A stretch of DNA of 64,000 nt from NCBI RefSeq assembly GCF_051014445.1, contig NW_027488365.1, positions 6,944,001 to 7,008,000 of the forward strand, read 5' to 3'. Both the position numbers and the translations under genes were made by a program. Source of the stretch: Colletes latitarsis (lineage: Eukaryota; Arthropoda; Insecta; Hymenoptera; Colletidae). This document shows, piece after piece, positions 14,001-29,440 of the stretch. Each line of letters opens with the position of its first letter. The stretch's first letter is position 1. Under the pieces are notes generated by a model. That model saw nothing but the letters and a program-made list of their open reading frames with translations. It was not told the DNA's origin and did no database searches.

Positions 14001-15589
14001 GCATAGGTCTGGGATGCGCCCTCATCAGGCTCATACTTTCGCGTTTTTCACATACTTGTTGAACTGATCCTGGGCTTTTTCAGGTTTGGATCACGTAGTA
14101 ATGTAGTACCACACCGAAACAGTCAATTAAACCTGGTTTCGATCAATATTTTAGAGAATAATTCATGTTAGGTCTAGGTTAGGTCTGGGATTTGCTCTCA
14201 TCAGGCTCATACTTTCGCACACTTCACATACTCGTTTGACAGATCCTGTGTTATTTTCTGGTTTGGATCGCATAGTAATGTGGTACCACACTGAAACAGT
14301 CGATTAAACCAGGTTTCGATCAATATTTTTGAGGATAACGCATGTTAGGTCTAGGTTAGGCCTGGGATTTTCACTCATCAGACTCATACTTTCGCATTCT
14401 TCACATACTTGTTGAACGGACCTGGGTTTTTTCTGGTTTGGATTACGTAGTAATGTGGGACCACACTGAAACAGTCAATTAAACCTGGTTTCGATCAATA
14501 TATTAGAGAATTATTCATGTTAGGTCTAGGTTAGGTCTGGGATTTGCTCTCATCAGGCTCATTCTTTCGCATATTTCTCATACTTGATGGCTAGATCCTG
14601 GGCTTTTTCTGGATTGCATCACGTAGTAATGAAGTACAACACTGAAACAGTCAATTAAACCTGGTTTCCATCAATATCTTAGAGGACAACGCAAGTTAGG
14701 TCTGGGATAGGTCTGGGATTTGCCCACATCAGGCTCATACTTTCGCGTTTTTCACATACTTGTTGAACAGATCCTGGGTTTTTTCTGGTTTGGATCACGT
14801 AGTAGTGTGGTACCACACTGAAACAGTCCATGAAACCTGGTTTGGATCAACATTTTAGAGGATAACGCATGTTAGGTCTAGGTTAGGTCTGGGATTTTCA
14901 CTCATCAGACTCATACTTTCGCATTCTTCACATACTTGTTGAACGGATCCTGGGTTTTTTCTGGTTTGGATCACGTAGTAATGTGGGACCACACTGAAAC
15001 AATCAATTAAACCTGGTCTTGATAAATATTTTAGAGGATAACGCATGTTAGGTCTGGGATTGGTCTGGGATTTTCCCTCATCAGGCTCATACTTTCGCGT
15101 TTTTCACATACTTGTTGAACAGATCCTGGGTTTTTTTCTGGATTGGGTCACGTAGTAGTCTGGTACCACACTGAAACAGTCGATTAAACCTGGTTTCGAT
15201 CAATATTTTTGAGGATATCGCATGTTAGGTCTAGGTTAGGCCTGGGATTTTCACTCATCAGACTCATACTTTCGCATTCTTCACATACTTGTTGAACGGA
15301 TCCTGGGTTTTTTCTGGTTTGGATCACGTAGTAATGTGGGACCACACGGAAACAGTCAATTAAACCTGGTTTCGATCAATATATTAGAGAATAATTCATG
15401 TTAGGTCTAGGTTAGGTCTGGGATTTGCTCTCATCAGGCTCATTCTTTCGCATATTTCTCATACTTCATGGCTACATCCTGGGCTATTTCTGGATTGGAT
15501 CACGTAGTAATATGGTACCACACTGAGACAGTCAATTAAACCTGGTTTCGATCAATATTTTAGAGGATAACGAAAGTTATGTCTAGGTT

Positions 15590-17640
15590 AGGCCTGGGAT
15601 TTGCCCTCATCAGACTCATTCTTTCGCATATTTCTCATACTAGATGGCTGGTTCCTGGGCTTTTTCTGGATTGCATCACGTAGTAATGAAGTACAACACT
15701 GAAACACTCAATTAAACCTGGTTTCGATCAATATTATTGAGGATAACGCATGTTAGGTCTAGGTTAGGCCTGGGATTTTCAATCATCAGACTCATACTTT
15801 CGCATTCTTCACATACTTGTTGAACGGATCTTGGGTTTTTTCTTGTGTGAATCACGTAGTAATGTGGTACCACACTGAAACAATCAATTAAACCTGATTT
15901 TGATCAATATTTTAGAGAATAATTCATGTTAGGTCTAGGTTAGGTCTGGGATTTGCTCTCGTCAGGCTAATTCTTTCGCATATTTCTCATACTTGACGGC
16001 TAGATCCTGGGCTTTTTCTGGATTGCATCACGTAGTAATGAAGTACAACACTGAAACAGTCAATTAAACCTGGTTTCGATCAATTTTTTAGAGAATAATT
16101 CATGTTAGGTCTAGGTTAGGTCTGGGTTTTGCTCTCATCAGGCTCATTCTTTCGCATATTTCTCATACTTGAATGCTAGATCCTGGACTTTCTCTGGATT
16201 GCATCACGTAGTAGTGAAGTACAACACTGAAGCAGTCAATTAAACCTGGTTTCCATCAATATTTTAGAGGACAACGCATGTTAGGTCTAGGTTAGGCCTG
16301 GGATTTGCTCTCATCAGGGTCATACTTTCGCAGTTTTAACATACATGTTGACCTGATCGAGGGTTTTTGCTGGTATGGTTCACGTAGTGATGTGGTACCA
16401 CACTGAAACATTGAATTAAACCTGGTCTTGATAAATATTTTAGAGGATAACGCATGTTAGGTTTGGGTTAGGTCTAGGATTTGCCCTCATCAGGCTGATA
16501 CTTTCGCATATTTCTCATACTTCATGGCTAGATCCTGGGCTGTTTCTGGATTGTATCACATAGTAATGTGGTACCACGCTGAAACAGTCGATTAAACCTA
16601 GTTTCGATCAATATTTTAGAGGATAACGCAAGTTAGGTCTGGCATAGGTCTGGGATTCGCCCTCATCAGGCTCATACTTTCGCGTTTTTCACATACTTGT
16701 TGAACTGATCCTGGGCTTTTTCTGGTTTGGATCACGTAGTAATGTGGTACCACACTGAAACAGTCAATTAAACCTGGTTTCGATCAATATTTTAGAGAAT
16801 AATTCATGTTAGGTCTTGGTTAGGTCTGGGATTTGCTCTCATCAGGCTCATACTTTCGCAAACTTCACATACTCGTTTGACAGATCCTGTGTTATTTTCT
16901 GGTTTGGATCGCATAGTAATGTGGTACCACACTGAAACAGTCGATTAAACCAGATTTCGATCAATATTTTTGAGGATAACGCATATCAGGTCAAGGTTAG
17001 GCCTGGGATTTTCACTCATCAGACTCATACTTTCGCATTCTTCACATACTGGTTGAACGGATCCTGGGTTTTTTCTGGTTTGGATCACGTAGTAATGTGG
17101 GACCACCCTGAAACAGTCAATTAAACCTGGTTTCGATCAATATATTAGAGAATAATTCATGTTAGGTCTAGGTTAGGTCTGGGATTTGCTCTCATCAGGC
17201 TCATTCTTTCGCATATTTCTCATACTTGATGGCTAGATCCTGGGCTTTTTCTGGATTGCATCACGTAGTAATGAAGTGCAACACTGAAACAGTCAATTAT
17301 ACCTGGTTTCCATCAATATATTAGAGGACAACGCAAGTTAGGTCTGGGATAGGTCTGGGATTTGCCCACTTCAGGCTCATACTTTCGCGTTTTTCACATA
17401 CTTGTTGAACAGATCCTGGGTTTTTTCTGGTTTGGATCACGTAGTAGTGTGGTACCACACTGAAACAGTCCATTAAACCAGGTTTGGATCAACATTTTAG
17501 AGGATAACGCATGTTAGGTCTAGGTTAGGTCTGGGATTTTCACTCATCAGACTCATACTTTCGCGTTTTTCACATACTTGTTGAACAGATCCTGGGTTTT
17601 TTCTGGTTTGGATCACGTAGTAGTGTGGTACCACACTGAA
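15590..17640. repeat. Satellite block repeated at +5,636 (21226-23276)
   Basis: Shared rare words keep a constant offset: CGAAAGTTATG near 15570 and near 21206, CCTGATCGAGGG at 16352 and 21988, GACCACCCTG at 17101 and 22737, and CATTAAACCAGG at 17471 and 23107. The offset is 5,636 bp, about 32 monomers. Just upstream the offset is 5,459, because the second copy has one extra monomer near 21000-21180. Part of the block also occurs at 37560-38700, with an offset of 16,388 bp from the second copy. Confidence 0.78.
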
Positions 17641-20600
17641 ACAGTCCATTAAACCTGGTTTGGATCAACATTTTAGAGGATAACGCATGTTAGGTCTAGG
17701 TTAGGTCTGGGATTTCCACTCATCAGACTCATACTTTCGCATTCTTCACATACTTGTTGAACGTATCCTGGGTTTTTTCTGGTTTGGATCACGTAGTAAT
17801 GTGGGACCACACTGAAACAATCAATTAAACCTGGTTTCGATCAATATATTAGAGAATAATTCATGTTAGGTCTAGGTTAGGTCTGGGATTTGCTCTCATC
17901 AGGCTCATTCTTTCGCATATTTCTCATACTTGATGGCTAGATCCAGGCCTTTTTCTGGATTGCATCACGTAGTAATGAAGTACAACACTGAAACAGTCAA
18001 TTAAACCTGGTTTCCATCAATATCTTAGCGGACAACGCAAGTTAGGTCTGGGATAGGTCTGGGATTTGCCCACATCAGGCTCATACTTTCGCGTTTTTCA
18101 CATACTCGTTGAACAGATCCTGGGTTATTTTCTGGTTTGGATCGCATAGTAATGTGGTACCACACTGAAACAGTCGATTAAACCAGGTTTCGATCAGTAT
18201 TTTTGAGGATAACGCATGTTAGGTCTAGGTTAGGCCCGGGATTTTCACTCATCAGACTCATACTTTCGCATTCTCCTCATATTGTTGAACGGATCCTGGG
18301 TTTTTTCTGGTTTGGATCACGTAGTAATGTGGGACCACACAGAAACAATCAATTAAACCTGGTCTTGATAAATATTTTAGAGGATAACGCATGTTAGGTC
18401 TGGGTTAGGTCTAGGATTTGCCCTCGTCAGGCTCATACTTTCGCATATTTCTCATACTTCATGGCTAGATCCTGGGCTATTTCTGGATTGTATCACGTAG
18501 TAATGTGGTACCACACAGAAACAGTCAATTAAACCTGGTTTCGATCAATATTTTAGAGGATAACGCAAGTTAGGTCTGGGATAGGTCTGGGATTTTCCCT
18601 CATCAGGCTCATACTTTCACGTTTTTCACATACTTGTTGAACAGATCCTGGGTTTTTTCTGGATTGGGTAACGTAGTAGTGTGGTACCACACTGAAACAG
18701 TCGATTAAACCTGGTTTCGATCAATATTTTTGAGGATAACGCATGTTAGGTCTAGGTTAAGCTGGGGATTTTCACTCATCAGACTCATACTTTCGCATTC
18801 TTCACATACTTGTTGAACGGATCCTGGGTTTTTTCTGGTTTGGATCACGTAGTAATGTGGGACCACACTGAAACAGTCAATTAAACCTGGTTTCGATCAA
18901 TATATTAGAGAATAATTCATGTTAGGTCTAGGTTAGGTCTGGGAGTTGCTCTCATCAGGCTCATACTTTCGCATATTTCTCACACTTCATGGCTAGATCC
19001 TGGGCTGTTTCTGGATTGTATCACGTAGTAATGTGGTACCACGCTGAAACAGTCAATTAAACCTCGTTTCGATCAATATTTTAGAGGATAACGCAAGTTA
19101 GGTCTGGCATAGGTCTGGGATTCGCCCTCATCAGGCTCATACTTCCGCGTTTTTCACATACTTGTTGAACAGATCCTGGGTTTTTTTCTGCATTGGGTCA
19201 CGTAGTAGTCTGGTACCACACTGAAACAGTCGATTAAACCTGGTTTCGATCAATATTTTTGAGGATATCGCATGTTAGGTCTAGGTTAGGCCTGGGATTT
19301 TCACTCATCAGACTCATACTTTCGCGTTTTTCACATACTTGTTGAACTGATCCTGGGCTTTTTCTGGTTTGGATCACGTAGTAATGTGGTACCACACCGA
19401 AACAGTCAATTAAACCTGGTTTCGATCAATATTTTAGAGAATAATTCATGTTAGGTCTAGGTTAGGTCTGGGATTTGCTCTCATCAGGCTCATACTTTCG
19501 CACACTTCACATACTCGTTTGACAGATCCTGTGTTATTTTCTGGTTTGGATCGCATAGTAATGTGGTACCACACTGAAACAGTCGATTAAACCAGGTTTC
19601 GATCAATATTTTTGAGGATAACGCATGTTAGGTCTAGGTTAGGCCTGGGATTTTCACTCATCAGACTCATACTTTCGCGTTTTTCACATACTTGTTGAAC
19701 GGACCTGGGTTTTTTCTGGTTTGGATTACGTAGTAATGTGGGACCACACTGAAACAGTCAATTAAACCTGGTTTCGAACAATATATTAGAGAATAATTCA
19801 TGTTAGGTCTAGGTTGGGTCTGGGATTTGCTCTCATCAGGCTCATTCTTTCGCATATTTCTCATACTTGATGGCTAGATCCTGGGCTTTTTCTGGATTGC
19901 ATCACGTAGTAATGAAGTACAACACTGAAACAGTCAATTAAACCTGGTTTCCATCAATATCTTAGAGGACAACGCAAATTAGGTCTGGGATAGGTCTGGG
20001 ATTTGCCCACATCAGGCTCATACTTTCGCGTTTTTCACATACTTGTTGAACAGATCCTGGGTTTTTTCTGGTTTGGATCACGTAGTAGTGTGGTACCACA
20101 CTGAAACAATCAATTAAACCTGGTCTTGATAAATATTTTAGAGGATAACGCATGTTAGGTCTGGGATAGGTCTGGGATTTGCCCTCATCAGACTCATACT
20201 TTCGCACACTTCACATACTCGTTGAACTGATCCTGGGTTATTTTCTGGTTTGGATCACGTAGTAATGTGGGACCACACGGAAACAGTCGATTAAACCAGG
20301 TTTCGATCAATATTTTTGAGGATAACGCATGTTAGGTCTAGGTTAGGCCTGGGATTTGCCCACATCAGGCTCATACTTTCGCGTTTTTCACATACTTGAT
20401 GAACAGATCCTGGGTTTTTTCTGGTTTGGATCACGTAGTAGTGTGGTACCACACTGAAACAATCAATTAAACCTGGTCTTGATAAATATTTTAGAGGATA
20501 ACGCATGTTAGGTCTGGGATAGGTCTGGGATTTTCCCTCATCAGGCTCATACTTTCACGTTTTTCACATACTTGTTGAACAGATCCTGGGTTTTTTCTGG

Positions 20601-22889
20601 ATTGGGTAACGTAGTAGTGTGGTACCACACTGAAACAGTCGATTAAACCTGGTTTCGATCAATATTTTTGAGGATATCGCATGTTAGGTCTAGGTTAGGC
20701 CTGGGATTTTCACTCATCAGACTCATACTTTCGCATTCTTCACATACTTGTTGAACGGATCCTGGGTTTTTTCTGGTTTGGATCACGTAGTAATGTGGGA
20801 CCACACGGAAACAGTCAATTAAACCTGGTTTCGATCAATATATTAGAGAATAATTCATGTTAGGTCTAGGTTAGGTCTGGGATTTGCTCTCATCAGGCTC
20901 ATTCTTTCGCATATTTCTCATACTTCATGGCTACATCCTGGGCTATTTCTGGATTGGATCACGTAGTAATATGGTACCACACTGAGACAGTCAATTAAAC
21001 CTGGTTTCGATCAATATTTTACAGGACAATGCAAGTTCGGTCTGGGATAGGTCTGGGATTTGCCCACATCAGGGTCATACTTTCGCATTTGTTCACATAC
21101 TTGTTGAACAGATCCTGGGTTTCTTCAGGTTTGGATCGCGCAGTAATGTGGTACCACACTGAGACAGCCCACTAAACCTGGTTTCGATCAATATTTTAGA
21201 GGATAACGAAAGTTATGTCTAGGTTAGGCCTGGGATTTGCCCTCATCAGACTCATTCTTTCGCATATTTCTCATACTAGATGGCTAGTTCCTGGGCTTTT
21301 TCTGGATTGCATCACGTAGTAATGAAGTACAACACTGAAACACTCAATTAAACCTGGTTTCGATCAATATTATTGAGGATAACGCATGTTAGGTCTAGGT
21401 TAGGCCTGGGATTTTCAATCATCAGACTCATACTTTCGCATTCTTCACATACTTGTTGAACGGATCTTGGGTTTTTTCTGGTGTGAATCACGTAGTAATG
21501 TGGTACCACACTGAAACAATCAATTAAACCTGATTTTGATCAATATTTTAGAGAATAATTCATGTTAGGTCTAGGTTAGGTCTGGGATTTGCTCTCGTCA
21601 GGCTAATTCTTTCGCATATTTCTCATACTTGACGGCTAGATCCTGGGCTTTTTCTGGATTGCATCACGTAGTAATGAAGTACAACACTGAAACAGTCAAT
21701 TAAACCTGGTTTCGATCAATTTTTTAGAGAATAATTCATGTTAGGTCTAGGTTAGGTCTGGGTTTTGCTCTCATCAGGCTCATTCTTTCGCATATTTCTC
21801 ATACTTGAATACTAGATCCTGGGCTTTCTCTGGATTGCATCACGTAGTAGTGAAGTACAACACTGAAGCAGTCAATTAAACCTGGTTTCCATCAATATTT
21901 TAGAGGACAACGCATGTTAGGTCTAGGTTAGGCCTGGGATTTGCTCTCATCAGGGTCATACTTTCGCAGTTTTAACATACATGTTGACCTGATCGAGGGT
22001 TTTTGCTGGTATGGTTCACGTAGTGATGTGGTACCACACTGAAACATTGAATTAAACCTGGTCTTGATAAATATTTTAGAGGATAACGCATGTTAGGTTT
22101 GGGTTAGGTCTAGGATTTGCCCTCATCAGGCTCATACTTTCGCATATTTCTCATACTTCATGGCTAGATCCTGGGCTGTTTCTGGATTGTATCACATAGT
22201 AATGTGGTACCACGCTGAAACAGTCGATTAAACCTAGTTTCGATCAATATTTTAGAGGATAACGCAAGTTAGGTCTGGCATAGGTCTGGGATTCGCCCTC
22301 ATCAGGCTCATACTTTCGCGTTTTTCACATACTTGTTGAACTGATCCTGGGCTTTTTCTGGTTTGGATCACGTAGTAATGTGGTACCACACTGAAACAGT
22401 CAATTAAACCTGGTTTCGATCAATATTTTAGAGAATAATTCATGTTAGGTCTTGGTTAGGTCTGGGATTTGCTCTCATCAGGCTCATACTTTCGCAAACT
22501 TCACATACTCGTTTGACAGATCCTGTGTTATTTTCTGGTTTGGATCGCATAGTAATGTGGTACCACACTGAAACAGTCGATTAAACCAGATTTCGATCAA
22601 TATTTTTGAGGATAACGCATATCAGGTCTAGGTTAGGCCTGGGATTTTCACTCATCAGACTCATACTTTCGCATTCTTCACATACTTGTTGAACGGATCC
22701 TGGGTTTTTTCTGGTTTGGATCACGTAGTAATGTGGGACCACCCTGAAACAGTCAATTAAACCTGGTTTCGATCAATATATTAGAGAAGAATTCATGTTA
22801 GGTCTAGGTTAGGTCTGGGATTTGCTCTCATCAGGCTCATTCTTTCGCATATTTCTCATACTTGATGGCTAGATCCTGGGCTTTTTCTG

Positions 22890-25340
22890 GATTGCATCAC
22901 GTAGTAATGAAGTACAACACTGAAACAGTCAATTATACCTGGTTTCCATCAATATCTTAGAGGACAACGCAAGTTAGGTCTGGGATAGGACTGGGATTTG
23001 CCCACTTCAGGCTCATACTTTCGCGTTTTTCACATACTTGTTGAACAGATCCTGGGTTTTTTCTGGTTTGGATCACGTAGTAGTGTGGTACCACACTGAA
23101 ACTGTCCATTAAACCAGGTTTGGATCAACATTTTAGAGGATAACGCATGTTAGGTCTAGGTTAGGTCTGGGATTTTCACTCATCAGACTCATACTTTCGC
23201 GTTTTTCACATACTTGTTGAACAGATCCTGGGTTTTTTCTGGATTGGGTCACGTAGTAGTGTGGTACCACACTGAAACAGTCGATTAAACCTGGTTTCCA
23301 TCAATATTTTAGAGGACAACGCATGTTAGGTCTAGGTTAGGCCTGGGATTTGCTCTCATCAGGGTCATACTTTCGCAGTTTTAACATACATGTTGACCTG
23401 ATCGAGGGTTTTTGCTGGTATGGTTCACGTAGTGATGTGGTACCACACTGAAACATTGAATTAAACCTGGTCTTGATAAATATTTTAGAGGATAACGCAT
23501 GTTAGGTTTGGGTTAGGTCTAGGATTTGCCCTCATCAGGCTCATACTTTCGCATATTTCTCATACTTCATGGCTAGATCCTGGGCTGTTTCTGGATTGTA
23601 TCACATAGTAATGTGGTACCACGCTGAAACAGTCGATTAAACCTAGTTTCGATCAATATTTTAGAGGATAACGCAAGTTAGGTCTGGGATAGGTCTGGGA
23701 TTTGCCCACTTCAGGCTCATACTTTCGCGTTTTTCACATACTTGTTGAACAGATCCTGGGTTTTTTCTGGTTTGGATCACGTAGTAGTGTGGTACCACAC
23801 TGAAACAGTCCATTAAACCTGGTTTGGATCAACATTTTAGAGGATAACGCATGTTAGGTCTAGGTTAGGTCTGGGATTTCCACTCATCAGACTCATACTT
23901 TCGCATTCTTCACATACTTGTTGAACGTATCCTGGGTTTTTTCTGGTTTGGATCACGTAGTAATGTGGGACCACACTGAAACAATCAATTAAACCTGGTT
24001 TCGATCAATATATTAGAGAATAATTCATGTTAGGTCTAGGTTAGGTCTGGGATTTGCTCTCATCAGGCTCATTCTTTCGCATATTTCTCATACTTGATGG
24101 CTAGATCCAGGCCTTTTTCTGGATTGCATCACGTAGTAATGAAGTACAACACTGAAACAGTCAATTAAACCTGGTTTCCATCAATATCTTAGCGGACAAC
24201 GCAAGTTAGGTCTGGGATAGGTCTGGGATTTGCCCACATCAGGCTCATACTTTCGCGTTTTTCACATACTCGTTGAACAGATCCTGGGTTATTTTCTGGT
24301 TTGGATCGCATAGTAATGTGGTACCACACTGAAACAGTCGATTAAACCAGGTTTCGATCAGTATTTTTGAGGATAACGCATGTTAGGTCTAGGTTAGGTC
24401 TGGGATTTTCACTCATCAGACTCATACTTTCGCATTCTTCTCATATTGTTGAACGGATCCTGGGTTTTTTCTGGTTTGGATCACGTAGTAATGTGGGACC
24501 ACACAGAAACAATCAATTAAACCTGGTCTTGATAAATATTTTAGAGGATAACGCATGTTAGGTCTGGGTTAGGTCTAGGATTTGCCCTCGTCAGGCTCAT
24601 ACTTTCGCATATTTCTCATACTTCATGGCTAGATCCTGGGCTATTTCTGGATTGTATCACGTAGTAATGTGGTACCACACAGAAACAGTCAATTAAACCT
24701 GGTTTCGATCAATATTTTAGAGGATAACGCAAGTTAGGTCTGGGATAGGTCTGGGATTTTCCCTCATCAGGCTCATACTTTCACGTTTTTCACATACTTG
24801 TTGAACAGATCCTGGGTTTTTTCTGGATTGGGTCACGTAGTAGTGTGGTACCACACTGAAACAGTCGATTAAACGTGGTTTCGATCAATATTTTTGAGGA
24901 TAACGCATGTTAGGTCTAGGTTAAGCCGGGGATTTTCACTCATCAGACTCATACTTTCGCATTCTTCACATACTTGTTGAACGGATCCTGGGTTTTTTCT
25001 GGTTTGGATCACGTAGTAATGTGGGACCACACTGAAACAGTCAATTAAACCTGGTTTCGATCAATATATTAGAGAATAATTCATGTTAGGTCTAGGTTAG
25101 GTCTGGGAGTTGCTCTCATCAGGCTCATACTTTCGCATATTTCTCACACTTCATGGCTAGATCCTGGGCTGTTTCTGGATTGTATCACGTAGTAATGTGG
25201 TACCACGCTGAAACAGTCAATTAAACCTCGTTTCGATCAATATTTTAGAGGATAACGCAAGTTAGGTCTGGCATAGGTCTGGGATTCGCCCTCATCAGGC
25301 TCATACTTTCGCGTTTTTCACATACTTGTTGAACAGATCC
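22890..25340. repeat. Satellite block repeated at +6,697 (29587-32037)
   Basis: Rare markers keep the same spacing: GATAGGACTG at 22984 and 29681, GAAACTGTCC at 23098 and 29795, and CCTGATCGAG at 23397 and 30094. The offset equals 38 monomers plus 9 bp. The copies are nearly identical; one visible difference is AAACGTGG near 24872 against AAACCTGG in the second copy. After about 25500 the correspondence continues at +6,873, one monomer longer, because the copies differ by a single-monomer indel next to a 177-bp monomer duplication (CCGGAATTGGG at 25351 and 25528). Confidence 0.8.
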
Positions 25341-25749
25341 TGGGTTTTTTCCGGAATTGGGTCACGTAGTAGTCTGGTACCACACTGAAACAGTCGATTA
25401 AACCTGGTTTCGATCAATATTTTTGAGGATATCGCATGTTAGGTCTAGGTTAGGCCTGGGATTTTCACTCATCAGGCTCATACTTTCGCGTTTTTCACAT
25501 ACTTGTTGAACAGATCCTGGGTTTTTTCCGGAATTGGGTCACGTAGTAGTCTGGTACCACACTGAAACAGTCGATTAAACCTGGTTTCGATCAATATTTT
25601 TGAGGATATCGCATGTTAGGTCTAGGTTAGGCCTGGGATTTTCACTCATCAGACTCATACTTTCGCATTCTTCACATACTTGTTGAACGGACCTGGGTTT
25701 TTTCTGGTTTGGATTACGTAGTAATGTGGGACCACACTGAAACAGTCAA

Positions 25750-28700
25750 TTAAACCTGGTTTCGATCAATATATTAGAGAATAATTCATGTTAGGTCTAG
25801 GTTAGGTCTGGGATTTGCTCTCATCAGGCTCATTCTTTCGCATATTTCTCATACTTGATGGCTAGATCCTGGGCTTTTTCTGGATTGCATCACGTAGTAA
25901 TGAAGTACAACACTGAAACAGTCAATCAAACCTGGTTTCCATCAATATCTTAGAGGACAACGCAAATTAGGTCTGGGATAGGTCTGGGATTTGCCCACAT
26001 CAGGCTCATACTTTCGCGTTTTTCACATACTTGTTGAACAGATCCTGGGTTTTTTCTGGTTTGGATCACGTAGTAGTGTGGTACCACACTGAAACAGTCC
26101 ATGAAACCTGGTTTGGATCAACATTTTAGAGGATAACGCATGTTAGGTCTAGGTTAGGTCTGGGATTTTCACTCATCAGACTCATACTTTCGCATTCTTC
26201 ACATACTTGTTGAACGGATCCTGGGTTTTTTCTGGTTTGGATCACGTAGTAATGTGGGACCACACTGAAACAATCAATTAAACCTGGTCTTGATAAATAT
26301 TTTAGAGGATAACGCATGTTAGGTCTGGGATAGGTCTGGGATTTGCCCTCATCAGACTCATACTTTCGCACACTTCACATACTCGTTGAACTGATCCTGG
26401 GTTATTTTCTGGTTTGGATCACGTAGTAATGTGGGACCACACTGAAACAGTCAATTAAACCTGGTTCCGATCAATATATTAGAGAATAATTCATGTTAGG
26501 TCTAGGTTAGGTCTGGGAGTTGCTCTCATCAGGCTCATACTTTCGCATATTTCTCACACTTCATGGCTAGATCCTGGGCTGTTTCTGGATTGTATCACGT
26601 AGTAATGTGGTACCACGCTGAAACAGTCAATTAAACCTCGTTTCGATCAATATCTTAGAGGACAACGCAAGTTAGGTCTGGGATTGGTCTGGGATTTTCC
26701 CTCATCAGGCTCATACTTTCGCGTTTTTCACATACTTGTTGAACAGATCCTGGGTTTTTTTCTGGATTGGGTCACGTAGTAGTCTGGTACCACACTGAAA
26801 CAGTCGATTAAACCTGGTTTCGATCAATATTTTTGAGGATATCGCATGTTAGGTCTAGGTTAGGCCTGGGATTTTCACTCATCAGACTCATACTTTCGCA
26901 TTCTTCACATACTTGTTGAACGGATCCTGGGTTTTTTCTGGTTTGGATCACGTAGTAATGTGTGACCACACGGAAACAGTCAATTAAACCTGGTTTCGAT
27001 CAATATATTAGAGAATAATTCATGTTAGGTCTAGGTTAGGTCTGGGATTTGCTCTCATCAGGCTCATTCTTTCGCATATTTCTCATACTTCATGGCTACA
27101 TCCTGGGCTATTTCTGGATTGGATCACGTAGTAATAAAGTACCACACTGAGACAGTCAATTAAACCTGGTTTCGATCAATATTTTAGAGGACAATGCAAG
27201 TTAGGTCTGGGATAGGTCTGGGATTTGCCCACATCAGGGTCATACTTTCGCATTTGTTCACATACTTGTTGAACAGATCCTGGGTTTTTTTCTGGATTGG
27301 GTCACGTAGTAGTCTGGTACCACACTGAAACAGTCGATTAAACCTGGTTTCGATCAATATTTTTGAGGATATCGCATGTTAGGTCTAGGTTAGGCCTGGG
27401 ATTTTCACTCATCAGACTCATACTTTCGCATTCTTCACATACTTGTTGAACGGATCCTGGGTTTTTTCTGGTTTGGATCACGTAGTAATGTGGGACCACA
27501 CGGAAACAGTCGATTAAACCTGGTTTCGATCAATATTTTTGAGGATATCGCATGTTAGGTCTAGGTTAGGCCTGGGATTTTCACTCATCAGACTCATACT
27601 TTCGCATTCTTCACATACTTGTTGAACGGATCCTGGGTTTTTCCTGGTTTGGATCACGTAGTAATGTGGGACCACACGGAAACAGTCAATTAAACCTGGT
27701 TTCGATCAATATATTAGAGAATAATTCATGTTAGGTCTAGGTTAGGTCTGGGATTTGCTCTCATCAGGCTCATTCTTTCGCATATTTCTCATACTTGATG
27801 GCTAGATCCTGGGCTTTTTCTGGATTGCATCACGTAGTAATGAAGTACAACACTGAAACAGTCAATCAAACCTGGTTTCCATCAATATCTTAGAGGACAA
27901 CGCAAATTAGGTCTGGGATAGGTCTGGGATTTGCCCACATCAGGCTCATACTTTCGCGTTTTTCACATACTTGTTGAACAGATCCTGGGTTTTTTCTGGT
28001 TTGGATCACGTAGTAGTGTGGTACCACACTGAAACAGTCCATGAAACCTGGTTTGGATCAACATTTTAGAGGATAACGCATGTTAGGTCTAGGTTAGGTC
28101 TGGGATTTTCACTCATCAGACTCATACTTTCGCATTCTTCACATACTTGTTGAACGGATCCTGGGTTTTTTCTGGTTTGGATCACGTAGTAATGTGGGAC
28201 CACACTGAAACAATCAATTAAACCTGGTCTTGATAAATATTTTAGAGGATAACGCATGTTAGGTCTGGGATAGGTCTGGGATTTGCCCTCATCAGACTCA
28301 TACTTTCGCACACTTCACATACTCGTTGAACTGATCCTGGGTTATTTTCTGGTTTGGATCACGTAGTAATGTGGGACCACACTGAAACAGTCAATTAAAC
28401 CTGGTTCCGATCAATATATTAGAGAATAATTCATGTCAGGTCTAGGTTAGGTCTGGGAGTTGCTCTCATCAGGCTCATACTTTCGCATATTTCTCACACT
28501 TCATGGCTAGATCCTGGGCTGTTTCTGGATTGTATCACGTAGTAATGTGGTACCACGCTGAAACAGTCAATTAAACCTCGTTTCGATCAATATCTTAGAG
28601 GACAACGCAAGTTAGGTCTGGGATTGGTCTGGGATTTTCCCTCATCAGGCTCATACTTTCGCGTTTTTCACATACTTGTTGAACAGATCCTGGGTTTTTT

Positions 28701-29440
28701 TCTGGATTGGGTCACGTAGTAGTCTGGTACCACACTGAAACAGTCGATTAAACCTGGTTTCGATCAATATTTTTGAGGATATCGCATGTTAGGTCTAGGT
28801 TAGGCCTGGGATTTTCACTCATCAGACTCATACTTTCGCATTCTTCACATACTTGTTGAACGGATCCTGGGTTTTTTCTGGTTTGGATCACGTAGTAATG
28901 TGTGACCACACGGAAACAGTCAATTAAACCTGGTTTCGATCAATATATTAGAGAATAATTCATGTTAGGTCTAGGTTAGGTCTGGGATTTGCTCTCATCA
29001 GGCTCATTCTTTCGCATATTTCTCATACTTCATGGCTACATCCTGGGCTATTTCTGGATTGGATCACGTAGTAATAAAGTACCACACTGAGACAGTCAAT
29101 TAAACCTGGTTTCGATCAATATTTTAGAGGACAATGCAAGTTAGGTCTGGGATAGGTCTGGGATTTGCCCACATCAGGGTCATACTTTCGCATTTGTTCA
29201 CATACTTGTTGAACAGATCCTGGGTTTTTTTCTGGATTGGGTCACGTAGTAGTCTGGTACCACACTGAAACAGTCGATTAAACCTGGTTTCGATCAATAT
29301 TTTTGAGGATATCGCATGTTAGGTCTAGGTTAGGCCTGGGATTTTCACTCATCAGACTCATACTTTCGCATTCTTCACATACTTGTTGAACGGATCCTGG
29401 GTTTTTTCTGGTTTGGATCACGTAGTAATGTGGGACCACA
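25750..29440. repeat. Tandem duplication of about 1,940 bp (11 monomers)
   Basis: Marker GTCAATCAAACC occurs at 25921 and 27861, and TGTGACCACACGG at 26961 and 28901, both 1,940 bp apart. A substitution near 28434 (CATGTCAGG against CATGTTAGG) separates the copies. A version of the same block also occurs at about 32520-34350 (offset 6,873), where only a single copy is present, so the tandem duplication here is a later event than the larger block copy, or the other site lost one unit. At the right edge the first copy contains one additional monomer near 27490-27670. Confidence 0.78.
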